Under the pieces are notes generated by a model, which was given only the letters and a program-made list of their open reading frames with translations, ran no database searches and was not told the DNA's origin. From Candidatus Eiseniibacteriota bacterium (lineage in GTDB: Bacteria > Eisenbacteria > RBG-16-71-46 > JACRLI01): a DNA stretch of 47,787 nucleotides. The translations under genes and the position numbers were made by a program. Location of the stretch: NCBI GenBank assembly GCA_025351485.1, contig JANXVU010000060.1, positions 1-47,787 on the forward strand, read 5' to 3'. Of this stretch, positions 26,577 to 35,580 are shown piece by piece (position 1 is the stretch's first letter; each line of letters opens with the position of its first letter).

Positions 26577-27101
26577 ATGCCCGAGAACATCCCGCCGCCC
26601 GACACCCTCAACCACATCGGAGTCCTCAAACGCCGCGAGATCGAGGCGCGCATCCTGGCGCCCATCGTGCAGGCTCTGGGGGAAAGGTTTGGCCGTGAAG
26701 AGGTGATCGGGATCGTGCGCGAGGCCGTCGTCCGCATCGCTCGCGAGCAGGGCGCAGCCCTGGCGGCGGCGCAGGGCGGAAGCACGCTGGAAGCATTCGC
26801 CGCCACCCGTCCCGCGTGGATCAAGGACGACGCGCTGCAGATGGAGATCCTGGAGGAGGGGCAGGAGCGGTACTCTTTCAACGTCACCCGCTGCCGCTAC
26901 GCGGAGATGTACCGTGCGCTGGGAATCCCGGAGCTGGGAGCGGTGCTTTCGTGCAATCGCGATGAATCGCTCATCGAAGGCTTCAATCCGGAAATCCGCC
27001 TGACCCGCACCCAGACCCTGATGCAGGGGGCGACCCATTGTGATTTCCGCTACCGGAAGGCCGCCGCCGGGAGCGAAAAACCCCCCACGGAGAAACCATG
27101 A
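26577..27101 (+). CDS. L-2-amino-thiazoline-4-carboxylic acid hydrolase family protein
   Basis: A 174-residue protein of the ATC hydrolase family (PF14196-like). The family block is clear: [35 protein letters not shown] and [16 protein letters not shown], with conserved Cys residues that may bind a metal or act in catalysis. The founding enzyme opens the ATC ring during cysteine formation; most homologues are uncharacterised. ATG 26577 lies 6 nt after a TACCAT sequence and lacks a ribosome site, so it may be leaderless. The stop overlaps the SDR start (ATGA). Confidence 0.8.
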   Translation: MPENIPPPDTLNHIGVLKRREIEARILAPIVQALGERFGREEVIGIVREAVVRIAREQGAALAAAQGGSTLEAFAATRPAWIKDDALQMEILEEGQERYSFNVTRCRYAEMYRALGIPELGAVLSCNRDESLIEGFNPEIRLTRTQTLMQGATHCDFRYRKAAAGSEKPPTEKP

Positions 27102-27868
27102 CTCGATTCAAGGACCAGGTGGCGATCGTGACCGGAGCGACCAGCGGCATCGGACGCGCCACGGCCCAGGCATTTGCCGCCGAGGGCGCCCACCTGGCTA
27201 TCTGCGGCCGCCGCGCCGCCCGACTGGAAGAAGTTGCAGCGGAGGCCAGAAAGTACGGCGTGCGCGTGGTCAAGTTGGAAGGCGACGTGCGCGACACGCC
27301 GACGATCCGCAAATGGGTGGTCGAAGTGGAGGAAATGTTCGGCCACGCCGACTACCTGGTGAACGCGGCCGGCGTGCTGGGCCCCGGCTCGGTCTTTGAC
27401 ACCACCGACGAAGAATGGGACCGCCAGATGGACACCAACGTGCGGTCCCTGGTGAGCCTGACCCGCGAAATGGCCCCGTTGCTCAAAAACGGCACGGACG
27501 CGGCCATCGTGAGCGTGTCTTCCGTGACCGGCTACCGGCCCTACGCCAACCTGCTCGCGTACTGCGTGAGCAAGGCCGCGGTGGACATGTTCACGAAGTG
27601 TGCGGCACTCGATTTTGCGCCGTTCGGGATCCGCGTGAACGCCGTGAATCCGGGCGTGGTGCGCAGCGAGCTTCACACCGTGACGAATGCGGTGGCCGAC
27701 TACGCCGCCTTCCTGGAGCGCAGCAAGACCACCCACCCCATGGGGCGGATCGGCGAGCCGGACGAGATCGCCGCCGCCATCCTGTTCCTTTGTTCAAAAG
27801 AATCCTCGTGGATCACGGGGGCGACGCTTCCGATCGATGGCGGGCGCGGACTGGCTTCGGCAAGATAG
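27098..27868 (+). CDS. Short-chain dehydrogenase/reductase
   Basis: A 256-residue classical SDR oxidoreductase with the cofactor motif TGATSGIG (12-19), NAAG at about 89-92 and the catalytic set Ser142, Tyr155 and Lys159 (YCVSK). Arg39-type residues after the second strand (CGRRAARL) favour NADP(H). The C terminus [20 protein letters not shown] is typical of FabG-like enzymes. It is translationally coupled to the ATC-hydrolase-family gene, so the two probably act on related substrates. The substrate is unknown. Confidence 0.88.
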   Translation: MTRFKDQVAIVTGATSGIGRATAQAFAAEGAHLAICGRRAARLEEVAAEARKYGVRVVKLEGDVRDTPTIRKWVVEVEEMFGHADYLVNAAGVLGPGSVFDTTDEEWDRQMDTNVRSLVSLTREMAPLLKNGTDAAIVSVSSVTGYRPYANLLAYCVSKAAVDMFTKCAALDFAPFGIRVNAVNPGVVRSELHTVTNAVADYAAFLERSKTTHPMGRIGEPDEIAAAILFLCSKESSWITGATLPIDGGRGLASAR

Positions 27869-27889
27869 GATGGGCCTGCGGGGCGGGGC

Positions 27890-28756
27890 CTACGCTCCCT
27901 TTCCCATCCAGACCTTTCGAAAGAGCTCGATCGACCCCGGCGCATACCCCGCGTAATGATTGTTGAAGTAGATGTAGGTCGGGAGCTTGCGGCGGGCCAT
28001 GTCCTTCAGGGCGGGCACCCACGCATCCATCTCGCGCGAGCGGTCCACGGCCAGTTCTCCCCACTCGGACTTGCGCTCCCCGCTCGCCACTTTTTGTTTG
28101 ACCAGCTCGTCCATCCGGCGGTGGTGGCCCAGGAACCGGACATAGATCACGTCCATGGCTTCCAGATCGACCTTTTCCAGCAGCGCCTGCACCGGCGGCA
28201 TGGTGAAGTAGTCGGTAAGCGCCAGCGCCACGCGGTGCCGCTTCAGGACCTCGAACAACTCCGGCGCCAGCCAGTGCTCGTTGCGCACTTCCACGACGTA
28301 CCGGTGACCCTCGGGCAGCTCCGGCAGGAAAGCGGCCAGCCGCTTCACGAACTGCTTTCCCGTTCGATACTCGTCGGGGTCCTTGCCCTTGGCCACGTAC
28401 TCGAACTGCAGCAGCAGCGGACCCAGCTTTTCGCCCAGGCGGTCCATGACCTCGACGAACGAGCGCATCTCCTCGCCACAATCCACCAGGGCCTTTTCGT
28501 GGGTGATGGATTTCGGCACCTTGGCCGAGAACACGAAATCATCGGGAGTCCTGGCGCGCCAGCCGTCCACCATGGCCGCGCGTGGGGCCCGGTAGAAGGT
28601 GGAGTCGATCTCCACGGTGCCGAAGTGTTCGGCATAGTGCGCAAGGTAGCCCCCCGCCGGGGTGCCCGGGGGATAGAAGGGGCCCACCCAGTCGTCGGAA
28701 GACCAGCTGGACGTGCCGACGAATACGTTTTCGGGAAAGTCGCTCGCAGCGCCCAT
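27890..28756 (-). CDS. DUF72 family protein
   Basis: A 288-residue soluble TIM-barrel-like protein of the DUF72 family (YecE type). Family marks are the start VFVGTSSWSSDDWVGPFYPP, then FGTVEIDSTFYRAP, FVFSAKVPKSITHEK and the late YIYFNNHYAGYAPGS. The biochemical function is unknown. The start is ATG 28756, only 2 bp after the stop of the shortened VOC gene, so both are in one transcript. It is convergent with the SDR gene (21 bp apart). Confidence 0.88.
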   Translation of the reverse strand: MGAASDFPENVFVGTSSWSSDDWVGPFYPPGTPAGGYLAHYAEHFGTVEIDSTFYRAPRAAMVDGWRARTPDDFVFSAKVPKSITHEKALVDCGEEMRSFVEVMDRLGEKLGPLLLQFEYVAKGKDPDEYRTGKQFVKRLAAFLPELPEGHRYVVEVRNEHWLAPELFEVLKRHRVALALTDYFTMPPVQALLEKVDLEAMDVIYVRFLGHHRRMDELVKQKVASGERKSEWGELAVDRSREMDAWVPALKDMARRKLPTYIYFNNHYAGYAPGSIELFRKVWMGKGA

Positions 28757-28758
28757 GC

Positions 28759-28941
28759 TCACGCCCCCACCGGGGGTTCCCACAGCTCGATGCGGTTGCC
28801 GTCCGGGTCCCGGATCCACGCGAACTTGCCGTACTCGAGGTCCGCGCGCTTGATATCGAGGTGCCGCTCGTGCCACTTATAGAGTTTCTCGGGGTCACTC
28901 GACTTGAAGAATACTCCGCCGATCCCGTTCACCCGCTTCAT
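28759..28941 (-). CDS. Shortened VOC (glyoxalase-fold) protein with internal deletion
   Basis: A 60-residue product. Its N terminus (RVNGIGGVFFKSSDPEKLYKW) matches the first strand and helix of a VOC domain, and its C terminus (YGKFAWIRDPDGNRIELWEPP) matches the last strands. The 60 or so residues normally between them are missing, and the reading frame is intact. The join is at about DIKRADLE. The remaining protein cannot form a full four-module VOC barrel. It is probably a decayed gene or a small dimeric remnant. It sits just upstream of DUF72 in the same operon. Confidence 0.7.
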   Translation of the reverse strand: MKRVNGIGGVFFKSSDPEKLYKWHERHLDIKRADLEYGKFAWIRDPDGNRIELWEPPVGA

Positions 28942-28974
28942 GGTGGCCCTCCCGGGTTGCCTTGAAATGGAGAA

Positions 28975-28998
28975 CGCCCCGGGCGCGGGCCCGGGGCG
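28975..28998. terminator. GC-rich hairpin downstream of cold-shock gene
   Basis: CGCCCCGGGC (28975-28984) pairs with GCCCGGGGCG (28989-28998) around GCGG. Only a weak T-rich tail follows on the minus strand, so it may pause or stabilise the cold-shock transcript. Confidence 0.5.
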
Positions 28999-29035
28999 CT
29001 TCCGATTGAAGCACTTCGCTTGAGTCGAATGGCGG

Positions 29036-29245
29036 CTAGAACCGAACGACGTTCGCCGCCTGCCTCCCCCGCAAGTCTTCCACCAAATCGAATTCAACCC
29101 GCTCGCCCGTTCGGAGCGTCTTGAACCCGTCTTCCTGTATTGCCGAGAAGTGAACGAACACTTCGTCCGGCGCGCCCTCGGGCGTGATGAAACCGTAGCC
29201 CCTGGACTCGCTAAACCACTTTACGGACCCAGTCGTCCTCAACAC
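29036..29245 (-). CDS. Cold-shock domain protein
   Basis: A protein of about 69 residues, a single OB-fold cold-shock domain. RNP1-like [12 protein letters not shown] and RNP2-like [10 protein letters not shown] bind single-stranded RNA/DNA, and the end RGRQAANV is typical. GTG 29245 is annotated; TTG 29242, 7 nt after AGGAGG, is equally good and removes one residue. ATG 29272 would give an unusual N-terminal extension. The 254 bp upstream to the zinc-ribbon gene hold no other gene and may include a long cold-shock leader. Confidence 0.92.
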   Translation of the reverse strand: MLRTTGSVKWFSESRGYGFITPEGAPDEVFVHFSAIQEDGFKTLRTGERVEFDLVEDLRGRQAANVVRF

Positions 29246-29499
29246 GGCGCCTCCTCTGGTAGGGGACTCCATTCCAGGAAGGTCCAGTCTTGGGGCTCCT
29301 CCGATTCGGAGCATGCATGCATCGGCCGGGAATCGGAGGGACCACCAGGGCGGATCTCCCTCACCTCGGCATGTCGCCAGCCGGCGAAACTCCATGGGAA
29401 CTTCGCCGGGCCGGGACACGCAGCCCGCACGGGTACGGATCCACGCCTGGGGCGCGAGTCCGGGCTCGGGCGGAAAGATCCTGAATTTACTGCAAGCGA

Positions 29500-29823
29500 C
29501 TAGCGCTTACGAGCCTGGTAGCAATCTCTGCAATAGACGGGCTTTCCGGCTGTAGGGTTGAAGGGCACCTGGGTCTCGGCGCCGCACGAAGAGCAGGTCG
29601 CGGTGAACATCTCGCGATTGCCGCCTCCGGCACCGCCTCCGAAACCACCACCGCCGCCTCCGCCACCTCCGCCACCTCCGGTCTTCTTGTTCTCGCGGCA
29701 GTTCTTGCAACGGGTCGGAGCGTGCTCGAATCCCTTCTGACGGTAGAATTCCTGCTCCCCGGCAGTGAAGGTAAATTCGTTGCCGCAATCTCTGCACTTG
29801 ATCTGCTTGTCCTGGAGTTCCAT
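29500..29823 (-). CDS. Zinc-ribbon protein with poly-Gly linker
   Basis: A 107-residue protein. The N-terminal zinc ribbon has [18 protein letters not shown] followed by CKNC, as in the small zinc-binding family PF13451. A linker with about 12 consecutive Gly then leads to a second CxxC pair region, FTATCSSCG and YCRDCY. It probably binds two zinc ions and may interact with nucleic acid or ribosomes; no function is established. GGAAGG lies 6 nt before the ATG. It has its own unit downstream of the terminator at 29859. Confidence 0.85.
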   Translation of the reverse strand: MELQDKQIKCRDCGNEFTFTAGEQEFYRQKGFEHAPTRCKNCRENKKTGGGGGGGGGGGGFGGGAGGGNREMFTATCSSCGAETQVPFNPTAGKPVYCRDCYQARKR

Positions 29824-29851
29824 TCGAGACCTTCCCGGGGAGTTAAGAAAC

Positions 29852-29892
29852 AAAAAAAGCCCCGTGGCGAATTACACCACTAGGGCCGGGGC
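29852..29892 (-). terminator. Terminator of aminotransferase gene
   Basis: On the minus strand GCCCCG (29887-29892) and CGGGGC (29859-29864) close an inner GTGG/CCAC stem, followed by seven T (29852-29858). It ends transcription arriving from the aminotransferase. The same gap holds a second GCCGGC inverted repeat (29895-29925) without a T-tract. Confidence 0.75.
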
Positions 29893-30052
29893 ATTGCCGG
29901 CATTCCTTCAGCCGGCAAAGTATTCGAAGCGAAAGAGTTTGTGCAAAATTACCAACCCGTACAAGTCGGTTTAGAACGCTCGGGTCTCGGAAGGAATCCA
30001 TTCGAACCTGATCCCACTATCGAACTAGAATAGCAAGGAATAGTGTAGATTG

Positions 30053-31276
30053 TCAAGTTTTCCGGGAGGCCTCCCGGGCCGAAGCGTAGGCGGCCAGGCC
30101 CGCCTGGAGGACTGCCATGGCCTTTCCAAGCTCTTTCAATTCAAGCACATACGCGATGCGGATCTCGGTGTTGCCCCGTCCAGCCGTGGCGTAGAAGCCG
30201 TCGGCGGGGGCCACCATCACGGTGGCGCCCTCCAGGCTGAACTCCTCGAGCAGGAAGATGGCGAAGCTCTCGGCCGAGTCCACGGGCAGCTCCGCGCAGA
30301 GATAGAAAGCGCCCTGCGGCCTTCGGCACACCGCGCCGGGGATGCGCGAGACGGCCTCGAACACCAGGTCGCGCCGCCGGCGGTACTCGTCGCGGACCCG
30401 CTCCATGTACGCGGCCGGGACGTCGGGCAGCGCGGCCGCGGCGTGCTGCTCCACGCTGGGGGCGCACAGGCGGGCCTGTCCGATCTTCAGAGCGGCCTTC
30501 CAGATGTCGGTGTTGCGCGTGATCATGGCCCCCACTCGCGCCCCGCACATGGAGAGCCGCTTGGAAACGCTGTCCACCACCACCGTCTGCTGTTCCAGTC
30601 CCGGCAGGGACAGGGCGCTGCGGGCGGGCGTCGGACCCTCGTACACGAACTCGCGATACGCTTCGTCCGAGATGATGAAGAGGTTTCGCGAGCGCGCGAT
30701 GTCTCCCAGCATTTCCCACTCGTCGTCCGAGAACACGTAGCCGGTGGGGTTGTTGGGGGAGCACACCAGGATCCCGCGGGTGCGCCGCGTGATGCGCTCC
30801 TCGATTTCGGCGCGCGGCGGCAGCTTGTAGCCGTCCTCGCAGCGGGTCAGCACCGGGACCAGGCGCACACCCGCCATGACCGCGAAGCCGTTGTAGTTGG
30901 TGTAGAAGGGCTCGAACACCAGGATTTCATCGCCCGGATTGAACAGCGTGAGGAAGGTCATCAACAGCGCTTCGCTGCCGCCGGTGGTGACAAAGATGTT
31001 TTCGGGAGCCAGCTCGAACCCCAGTTTCGAGTAGTAGCACCGAAAGCCCTCGACCATCTCCACGTTGCCCTGGGAGGGCCCGTAGGGAACATAGCGTCCG
31101 GGATAGGAGCGCAGGCGCTCCATGACGATCTCCGGCGCTTCAATATCGGGCTGGCCTATATTAAGATGCAGGACCTGCACGCCCCGCCCCCGCGCGCGAT
31201 CGGCATGATGGGCCAGGCGCCGGATCGGGGAGGCCGGCATGACCCGGCTGCGTTCGGAGAGCGGTGGAATGGTCAC
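30053..31276 (-). CDS. Pyridoxal-phosphate aminotransferase (class I/II)
   Basis: A 407-residue fold-type I aminotransferase of the aspartate aminotransferase group. It has MPASPIRRLAHHADRARGRG, the cofactor-binding SEALLMTF region, CSPNNPTG, DEAYREFVY and the PLP-binding Lys in DSVSKRLSMCGARVG. The C-terminal Arg in NTEIRIAYV binds the substrate carboxylate. The amino-acid substrate is uncertain. I set the start at GTG 31276: a promoter TTGACC-N17-TAAACT ends 7 nt before it, so the TTG at 31312 is really the -35 box. It is divergent from the GNAT gene. Confidence 0.9.
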   Translation of the reverse strand: MTIPPLSERSRVMPASPIRRLAHHADRARGRGVQVLHLNIGQPDIEAPEIVMERLRSYPGRYVPYGPSQGNVEMVEGFRCYYSKLGFELAPENIFVTTGGSEALLMTFLTLFNPGDEILVFEPFYTNYNGFAVMAGVRLVPVLTRCEDGYKLPPRAEIEERITRRTRGILVCSPNNPTGYVFSDDEWEMLGDIARSRNLFIISDEAYREFVYEGPTPARSALSLPGLEQQTVVVDSVSKRLSMCGARVGAMITRNTDIWKAALKIGQARLCAPSVEQHAAAALPDVPAAYMERVRDEYRRRRDLVFEAVSRIPGAVCRRPQGAFYLCAELPVDSAESFAIFLLEEFSLEGATVMVAPADGFYATAGRGNTEIRIAYVLELKELGKAMAVLQAGLAAYASAREASRKT

Positions 31277-31283
31277 GCCCTCA

Positions 31284-31312
31284 AGTTTATCGAGGTACAG
31301 GTCTTGGGTCAA
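31284..31312 (-). promoter_or_regulatory. Leaderless promoter of aminotransferase
   Basis: On the minus strand TTGACC (31307-31312), a 17-bp spacer and TAAACT (31284-31289) lie 7 nt before GTG 31276. This predicts transcription starting at or next to the start codon. Confidence 0.6.
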
Positions 31313-31338
31313 TCGCGTCCCGCGCCCCCGGAGGATCC

Positions 31339-32268
31339 ATGAATTCGCCCGTTTCCCGCTTCACCATCCGAACCCTTCGCTCGGAGGACATGGATGCGTG
31401 CCACGCGATCCACGAGGGCAGCCAGGCCGTGGATGGGCCGTCCATCCAGACCACGCCCGAGGAGATGATCTCCGGAATGGACCATCCCAGGTTCGGCCGG
31501 GACACCTCGTGGGTGGCCGAGATGGACGGCAGGGTGGTCGCCTACCTGGAAAACTTCATCAACATCTCCGATCCGGCCGACAGCCGGTTCGTGTTCGACC
31601 TGCTGGTGCACCCCGAGTGCCGGCGGTGCGGCATCGGGACCGTCCTCTGGAACAAGGGACTGGAGGCCTGCCGGAGCAAGGGATTCCAGTGGTACGGAAC
31701 CTCGGCCTATTCCACGTCCACCTCCGGCATCCATTTCCTGGAAAAGAAGGGCGCCTGGTACGACATCAGCATGTGGAAGATGCACATGCCGCGGGAGGAC
31801 TTCCGACCCGGCCCACGCGAGCACGCGGCCACCATCCGCCATTTCCAGGACGACTCCGACTACGCACTGATCGCCAGGATGTGGAACGAGACGTTCTTCG
31901 AGCACTGGGGCTTCTCGACTTCGGTGGAAGCGGACACGCGCCACCTGGGCAAGGGCCCGTTCTGGAACCCGGAGATCGTATTGTTCGCGGAAATGAACGG
32001 CCAGGCTATGGGCATGTGCCGCAACGAAATCAGCCCGGAGAACGAGGGCTGGATCGAAGTGCTGGGGGTGAAGCCCGAGGCGCGCGGCACCGGCCTGGGC
32101 CGATTCCTGCTCGACCGCAGCATCGAGCGCATGGTGGAACGCGGCGCCACCTCCCTGTCGCTCAACGTGATGGCCAACAACGAGGGAGCGCTGCAGCTCT
32201 ACCGGAGCAGCGGCTTCGAGCCGCAATTGGAGAAGCGGATCTACCGGCTGGATTGCCGGCTGGGGTGA
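31339..32268 (+). CDS. Tandem GNAT acetyltransferase
   Basis: A 309-residue protein with two GNAT domains, as in MshD-like enzymes. The first (about 8-155) has VFDLLVHPECRRCGIGTVLW. The second (about 165-305) has the stronger acetyl-CoA motif VLGVKPEARGTGLGRFLL and then NVMANNEGALQLYRSSGFE. Only the second loop keeps a clear R/Q-x-x-G-x-G/A pattern; in the first, RRCGIG is close. It transfers an acetyl group from acetyl-CoA to an amine. GGAGG lies 4 nt before the ATG. Mycothiol-type substrates are not implied. Confidence 0.88.
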   Translation: MNSPVSRFTIRTLRSEDMDACHAIHEGSQAVDGPSIQTTPEEMISGMDHPRFGRDTSWVAEMDGRVVAYLENFINISDPADSRFVFDLLVHPECRRCGIGTVLWNKGLEACRSKGFQWYGTSAYSTSTSGIHFLEKKGAWYDISMWKMHMPREDFRPGPREHAATIRHFQDDSDYALIARMWNETFFEHWGFSTSVEADTRHLGKGPFWNPEIVLFAEMNGQAMGMCRNEISPENEGWIEVLGVKPEARGTGLGRFLLDRSIERMVERGATSLSLNVMANNEGALQLYRSSGFEPQLEKRIYRLDCRLG

Positions 32269-32341
32269 ATGGCGGTCGCCGGCGCGAGTGAACCCGGGGC
32301 TTCGGGGAGTCCGCGATGGCGCCGGTTCAGTCCGGGCGCGG

Positions 32342-32388
32342 CCATGAAGAAGGGGCGCGGATCTTGGATCCGCGCCCCTTCTTCATGG
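32342..32388. terminator. 22-bp perfect hairpin between convergent genes
   Basis: Positions 32342-32363 and 32367-32388 are perfect inverted complements of 22 bp around a TTG loop; the core is GGGGCGCGGATC. It includes A-rich and T-rich flanks on both strands and ends both the GNAT gene and the D-Ala peptidase gene. Confidence 0.85.
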
Positions 32389-32406
32389 GTCCAAGGAGAG
32401 CCGGAC

Positions 32407-33474
32407 TTAGTGCGGCACCACCACGGCCCCGACGGCCGCGGCGTTGATCACGTCGGTCCGCGCCGAAAGCGGGCTGCGCCTGCTGGCGGCCCAGTCGATC
32501 AGCTTCATGGTTTCCAGGAAGCGCGTGCCTTTGGTGGGAGCGCCCAGCACCACCGAAACCAGCGGATGGCCCGCGGCGCGCACGCACGTCGCGAAGCAGT
32601 AGCCGGCCTCGTTGATGAAGCCGGTCTTGCCGGTCATCACTTCGTAGTTTCCGTACAGCAGCCGGTCGGTGTTGTGGATTTCATGCATGCCCCGGCTGGT
32701 GCGGAACTGGTATTCGGGCGTGGAGGTGATGGAGGCGACCATCGGGTTGTGCCAGGCCGCCGAAAGCAGCCGTGCGTAGTCGTGGGCCGTGGAGACGTTT
32801 TCGGGGTCGAGCCCGGTTTCCTCCACGAAATGCGTGCCGGTAAGCCCCATGGCCCGGGCCTTCACGTTCATCATTTCTACGAACCGCTCGTGCGGCAGCC
32901 CGCTGGAACGGACCAGCGCACGGGTGGCGGCGTTGTCGGAGACCATGAGAGACAGCTGGAACAGGTCGCGCTTCTTCAGGCGTTCCCCGGAGCGCAGGCG
33001 GGTGTGGCTGGCCTGGTAGATGTCGGGGCGGGTCATGGTGACCACGCTGTCCCACGCCGGGCCGGTGTCGAGCAGAACCAGGGCGGTCATCACCTTGGTC
33101 AGGCTGGCGATGGGCATCCGCTGGTCCTCGTTCTTGCAGAACAGGACGCGGTTGCTGTCGGGATCCATGACGATGGCCGCGCGGGATCGCAGGCGGGGCT
33201 CGCCGTTGGCGCCGTAGCCCATGAACGCGAGCTCGCGGACCATTCTTCCGCGGCGGCCGTGCCGGCCGTGGCGGCGCGTGGAAGCGGCGGACGCGTGCGC
33301 CGAGGTCCGGTGGTGACGCCGGACGGTGGCGTGCGAGTGCCCGCGGGACTTGTGCGTGGACTTGGAGTGCGAATGACGGCGGGCCGAGGCAGTCCCAAAG
33401 GTGAGGAACGCCCCCAGTAGAACCAGAAGTGCCCACCCGGCCGCGCGTCGAATCCTTCGACCAGTACGGTCCAT
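32407..33474 (-). CDS. D-alanyl-D-alanine endopeptidase/carboxypeptidase (S11)
   Basis: A 355-residue periplasmic peptidoglycan peptidase of the PBP7/PBP5 group. The three active-site motifs are visible: S-x-x-K in IASLTKVMTAL, S-x-N in MVSDNAATR and K-T-G in MTGKTGFINEAG. A signal sequence (WALLVLLGAFLTFGTASA) is followed by about 45 residues dominated by Arg, His and Ser, a likely disordered cationic segment that could bind the wall or outer membrane. ATG 33474 follows GGAGGAG. No C-terminal amphipathic anchor is seen, so it is probably soluble. Confidence 0.93.
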   Translation of the reverse strand: MDRTGRRIRRAAGWALLVLLGAFLTFGTASARRHSHSKSTHKSRGHSHATVRRHHRTSAHASAASTRRHGRHGRRGRMVRELAFMGYGANGEPRLRSRAAIVMDPDSNRVLFCKNEDQRMPIASLTKVMTALVLLDTGPAWDSVVTMTRPDIYQASHTRLRSGERLKKRDLFQLSLMVSDNAATRALVRSSGLPHERFVEMMNVKARAMGLTGTHFVEETGLDPENVSTAHDYARLLSAAWHNPMVASITSTPEYQFRTSRGMHEIHNTDRLLYGNYEVMTGKTGFINEAGYCFATCVRAAGHPLVSVVLGAPTKGTRFLETMKLIDWAASRRSPLSARTDVINAAAVGAVVVPH

Positions 33475-33626
33475 GAAAGCTCCTCCATCATGGAAGGGTG
33501 TATGTCCGCTGCAACATCCATGTTGCGCGTCTTGCGGGGTCAACTCATGCAAGAATAGCACCCACTTGCCGTTCCGGGCAAGCGGTTCGCCCGGGAAAAG
33601 TCCGTGGCCCCCCGGGTCCGGGCCGA

Positions 33627-33656
33627 TTGACCCGCCGGGGCTGCCCCGCCTAGAAT
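33627..33656 (+). promoter_or_regulatory. Promoter of 5'-nucleotidase gene, leaderless
   Basis: TTGACC (33627-33632), an 18-bp spacer and TAGAAT (33651-33656) end 8 nt before the ATG at 33665. There is no Shine-Dalgarno sequence, so the mRNA is probably leaderless. Confidence 0.6.
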
Positions 33657-33664
33657 AGCAGGCT

Positions 33665-35224
33665 ATGCACACATACCTGAAAACCCGCCCAAACCTGCCT
33701 ATCGTTCTTATCGGCCTGGCCGCTGTTTTCTTCAGCTTTGGCTGCGCCGGCTCCCGGATCGCCCGTGCCGACAAGATCCTGATTCTTCACACCAACGACG
33801 TTCACAGCCACCAGGACGCCTTCGACGACTTCAACCGCGGCCAGCACCATCCCGGCACCGGAGGCGCTCCGCGACGGGCGGCCATGATCTCGCAGCTGCG
33901 GGCGGAAGGGGCCCCGACCCTCTTGTTGGATGCCGGGGATGTGTTCCAGGGAACGGCCTTTTTCAACTTCTACCAGGGCCGCCTGGACTACCAGGTGATG
34001 GCCATGATGAAATACGACGTCGGGGTGCTGGGCAACCACGACCTGGACGCAGGCTATGCGCACCAGCAGGAACTGGTCCCGCTCACCGGCTGCCCGGTCC
34101 TGTCGGCCAACGTCGAGGTTCCCTCGGGTTCCGACCCTGGAAAGATGAAGCTGCTGTGCCCGCCTGACACCATGATGGAAGTGGGGGGCCACAAGATCGG
34201 CATTTTCGGGCTGACCACCGAAGACCTGGTGGGCATCACCGACAAGCGCAAGAACCCCGGCCTCGCGGTGCTCCGGGCCGAGCCGGTGGCCACCGAGGAA
34301 GTGAAGAAGCTGCGCGCGGCCGGCGCGGAACTGGTGATCGCGCTGACCCATATCGGCCTGCGCGAGGATTCCAGCCTGGCCATGCACGTGCCCGGGATCG
34401 ACCTGATCGTGGGGGGGCACAGCCACACCTTCCTGAATCGCCTGGCCATGGTCCAGCACGCCGACGCGACCAACGGCTGGGGGGGGACGGCGATCGTCCA
34501 GACCGGCCGCTACGGAGTGAACCTGGGCCGGATCGACATGGACTTCGACGGCGCCAAGCCCGTCAAGCTGGAGTACAAGCTCCTGCCGGTGGACGAGACG
34601 GGCCCCGGGGATCCGGTCGTGGCCGCGTTCCTCCAGCCCTACAAGGCCCACGTGGATTCGGTGATGGGGGAAGTGATCGGAACGGCGACGGGGGACTTTT
34701 CCCAGAGCGAATCCGGGCGCTCCGAGACGGCCATCGGCAACCTGGTCGCGGACGCGCTGCGGGAGGCCACCAGAGCCGACGTAGGCCTTGAAAACTGGGG
34801 CGGGATCCGCGCCTCGCTCGCCAAGGGCCCGGTGAAGCTCCTGGACGTGTACTCCATGCTGCCCTTCGACAACGAGGTAGGCAGCGCCGAGTATTCGGCA
34901 GAGCAGGTGAAGGATCTGTTCGACTACATCGCCCGGACCAACCTGTCCCGCGGTCGGGGCCAGATCTCCGGCGCATCCTTCGTGGAGACTCCCGCGGGGG
35001 CGGACAGCATCCTGGTCGGCGGCAAGCCGCTGGATCCGGCGCGCACCTATACCGTGGGCAGCACCGACTTCCTGCTGAACGGTGGAGACGGATTTTCCAC
35101 CCTGCCCAAGGGCGCGAACCGCAAGGTGACCGGACTCATCCTGCGGGATGCCATGGTGAAGTACATTCGTTCCAGGGGAACCATCGAGCCGACCCTCGAC
35201 GGCCGGCTCCGCATCCGCCATTAG
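33665..35224 (+). CDS. 5'-nucleotidase / 2',3'-cyclic phosphodiesterase (UshA-like)
   Basis: A 519-residue exported metallophosphoesterase. Metal-binding motifs are ILHTNDVHSH, LDAGDVFQGT, GNHDLDAGY and IVGGHSHTF. The C-terminal 5_nucleotid_C domain (from about 330) includes AIGNLVADALREAT, LPFDNEV and GGDGFSTL. The N-terminal segment LPIVLIGLAAVFFSFGC ends in a Cys that might be lipidated, though SFGC is a poor lipobox. It hydrolyses nucleotides for phosphate and nucleoside salvage in the periplasm. It is a single-gene unit with a leaderless-type promoter and a strong terminator. Confidence 0.92.
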   Translation: MHTYLKTRPNLPIVLIGLAAVFFSFGCAGSRIARADKILILHTNDVHSHQDAFDDFNRGQHHPGTGGAPRRAAMISQLRAEGAPTLLLDAGDVFQGTAFFNFYQGRLDYQVMAMMKYDVGVLGNHDLDAGYAHQQELVPLTGCPVLSANVEVPSGSDPGKMKLLCPPDTMMEVGGHKIGIFGLTTEDLVGITDKRKNPGLAVLRAEPVATEEVKKLRAAGAELVIALTHIGLREDSSLAMHVPGIDLIVGGHSHTFLNRLAMVQHADATNGWGGTAIVQTGRYGVNLGRIDMDFDGAKPVKLEYKLLPVDETGPGDPVVAAFLQPYKAHVDSVMGEVIGTATGDFSQSESGRSETAIGNLVADALREATRADVGLENWGGIRASLAKGPVKLLDVYSMLPFDNEVGSAEYSAEQVKDLFDYIARTNLSRGRGQISGASFVETPAGADSILVGGKPLDPARTYTVGSTDFLLNGGDGFSTLPKGANRKVTGLILRDAMVKYIRSRGTIEPTLDGRLRIRH

Positions 35225-35300
35225 GCGTTCCGGACCTCACGGGCTCCCCGTCCCTGGGCGTACACCCTGGACTGTCCCGTACGGTCCGGATAGGCCTTCC

Positions 35301-35340
35301 AAGGGCTCCTTTCCCCCAATCGGGGAAGGGAGCCCTTCTT
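35301..35340 (+). terminator. Terminator after 5'-nucleotidase gene
   Basis: Positions 35301-35316 pair with 35322-35337 (16 bp, one G-T pair) around a short CAATC loop, followed by CTT. Confidence 0.8.
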
Positions 35341-35428
35341 CATGCAAACCCCTATCCTGTTGTTTTTCAAAAGAATACGGGCTCAGCACCCGCTGGCCCG
35401 ACCCGCTCGGAAAGCGGGCTTCCGCCGG

Positions 35429-35444
35429 TGGCACACCCGTTGCG
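35429..35444 (+). promoter_or_regulatory. Sigma-54 promoter of lipoprotein genes
   Basis: TGGCACACCCGTTGCG matches TGGCAC-N5-TTGC fully, with GG and GC 10 nt apart. The start site would be near 35455, 126 nt before the lipoprotein ATG. TTTCAAAAG (35365-35373), about 85 bp upstream of that start site, resembles the repeats upstream of hsp20. Confidence 0.7.
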
Positions 35445-35580
35445 ATTAAGAGGCTCCAGCGGCCCTGACCAGACCGCAGAAAATGCCCGGGACGGACGAT
35501 AACTCTCTGGATCCTCCGTGGTGGACGGCGCCCGAGATGCAGACCCCGGAATCAACCAGCGAAATGACACGGAGGCCACC

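Noticed and set aside
31277-31312. TTG 31312 as start of the aminotransferase
   Set aside because: That TTG is the first codon-like triplet of a TTGACC -35 box with a properly spaced -10; the extra 12 residues are not typical of the family.
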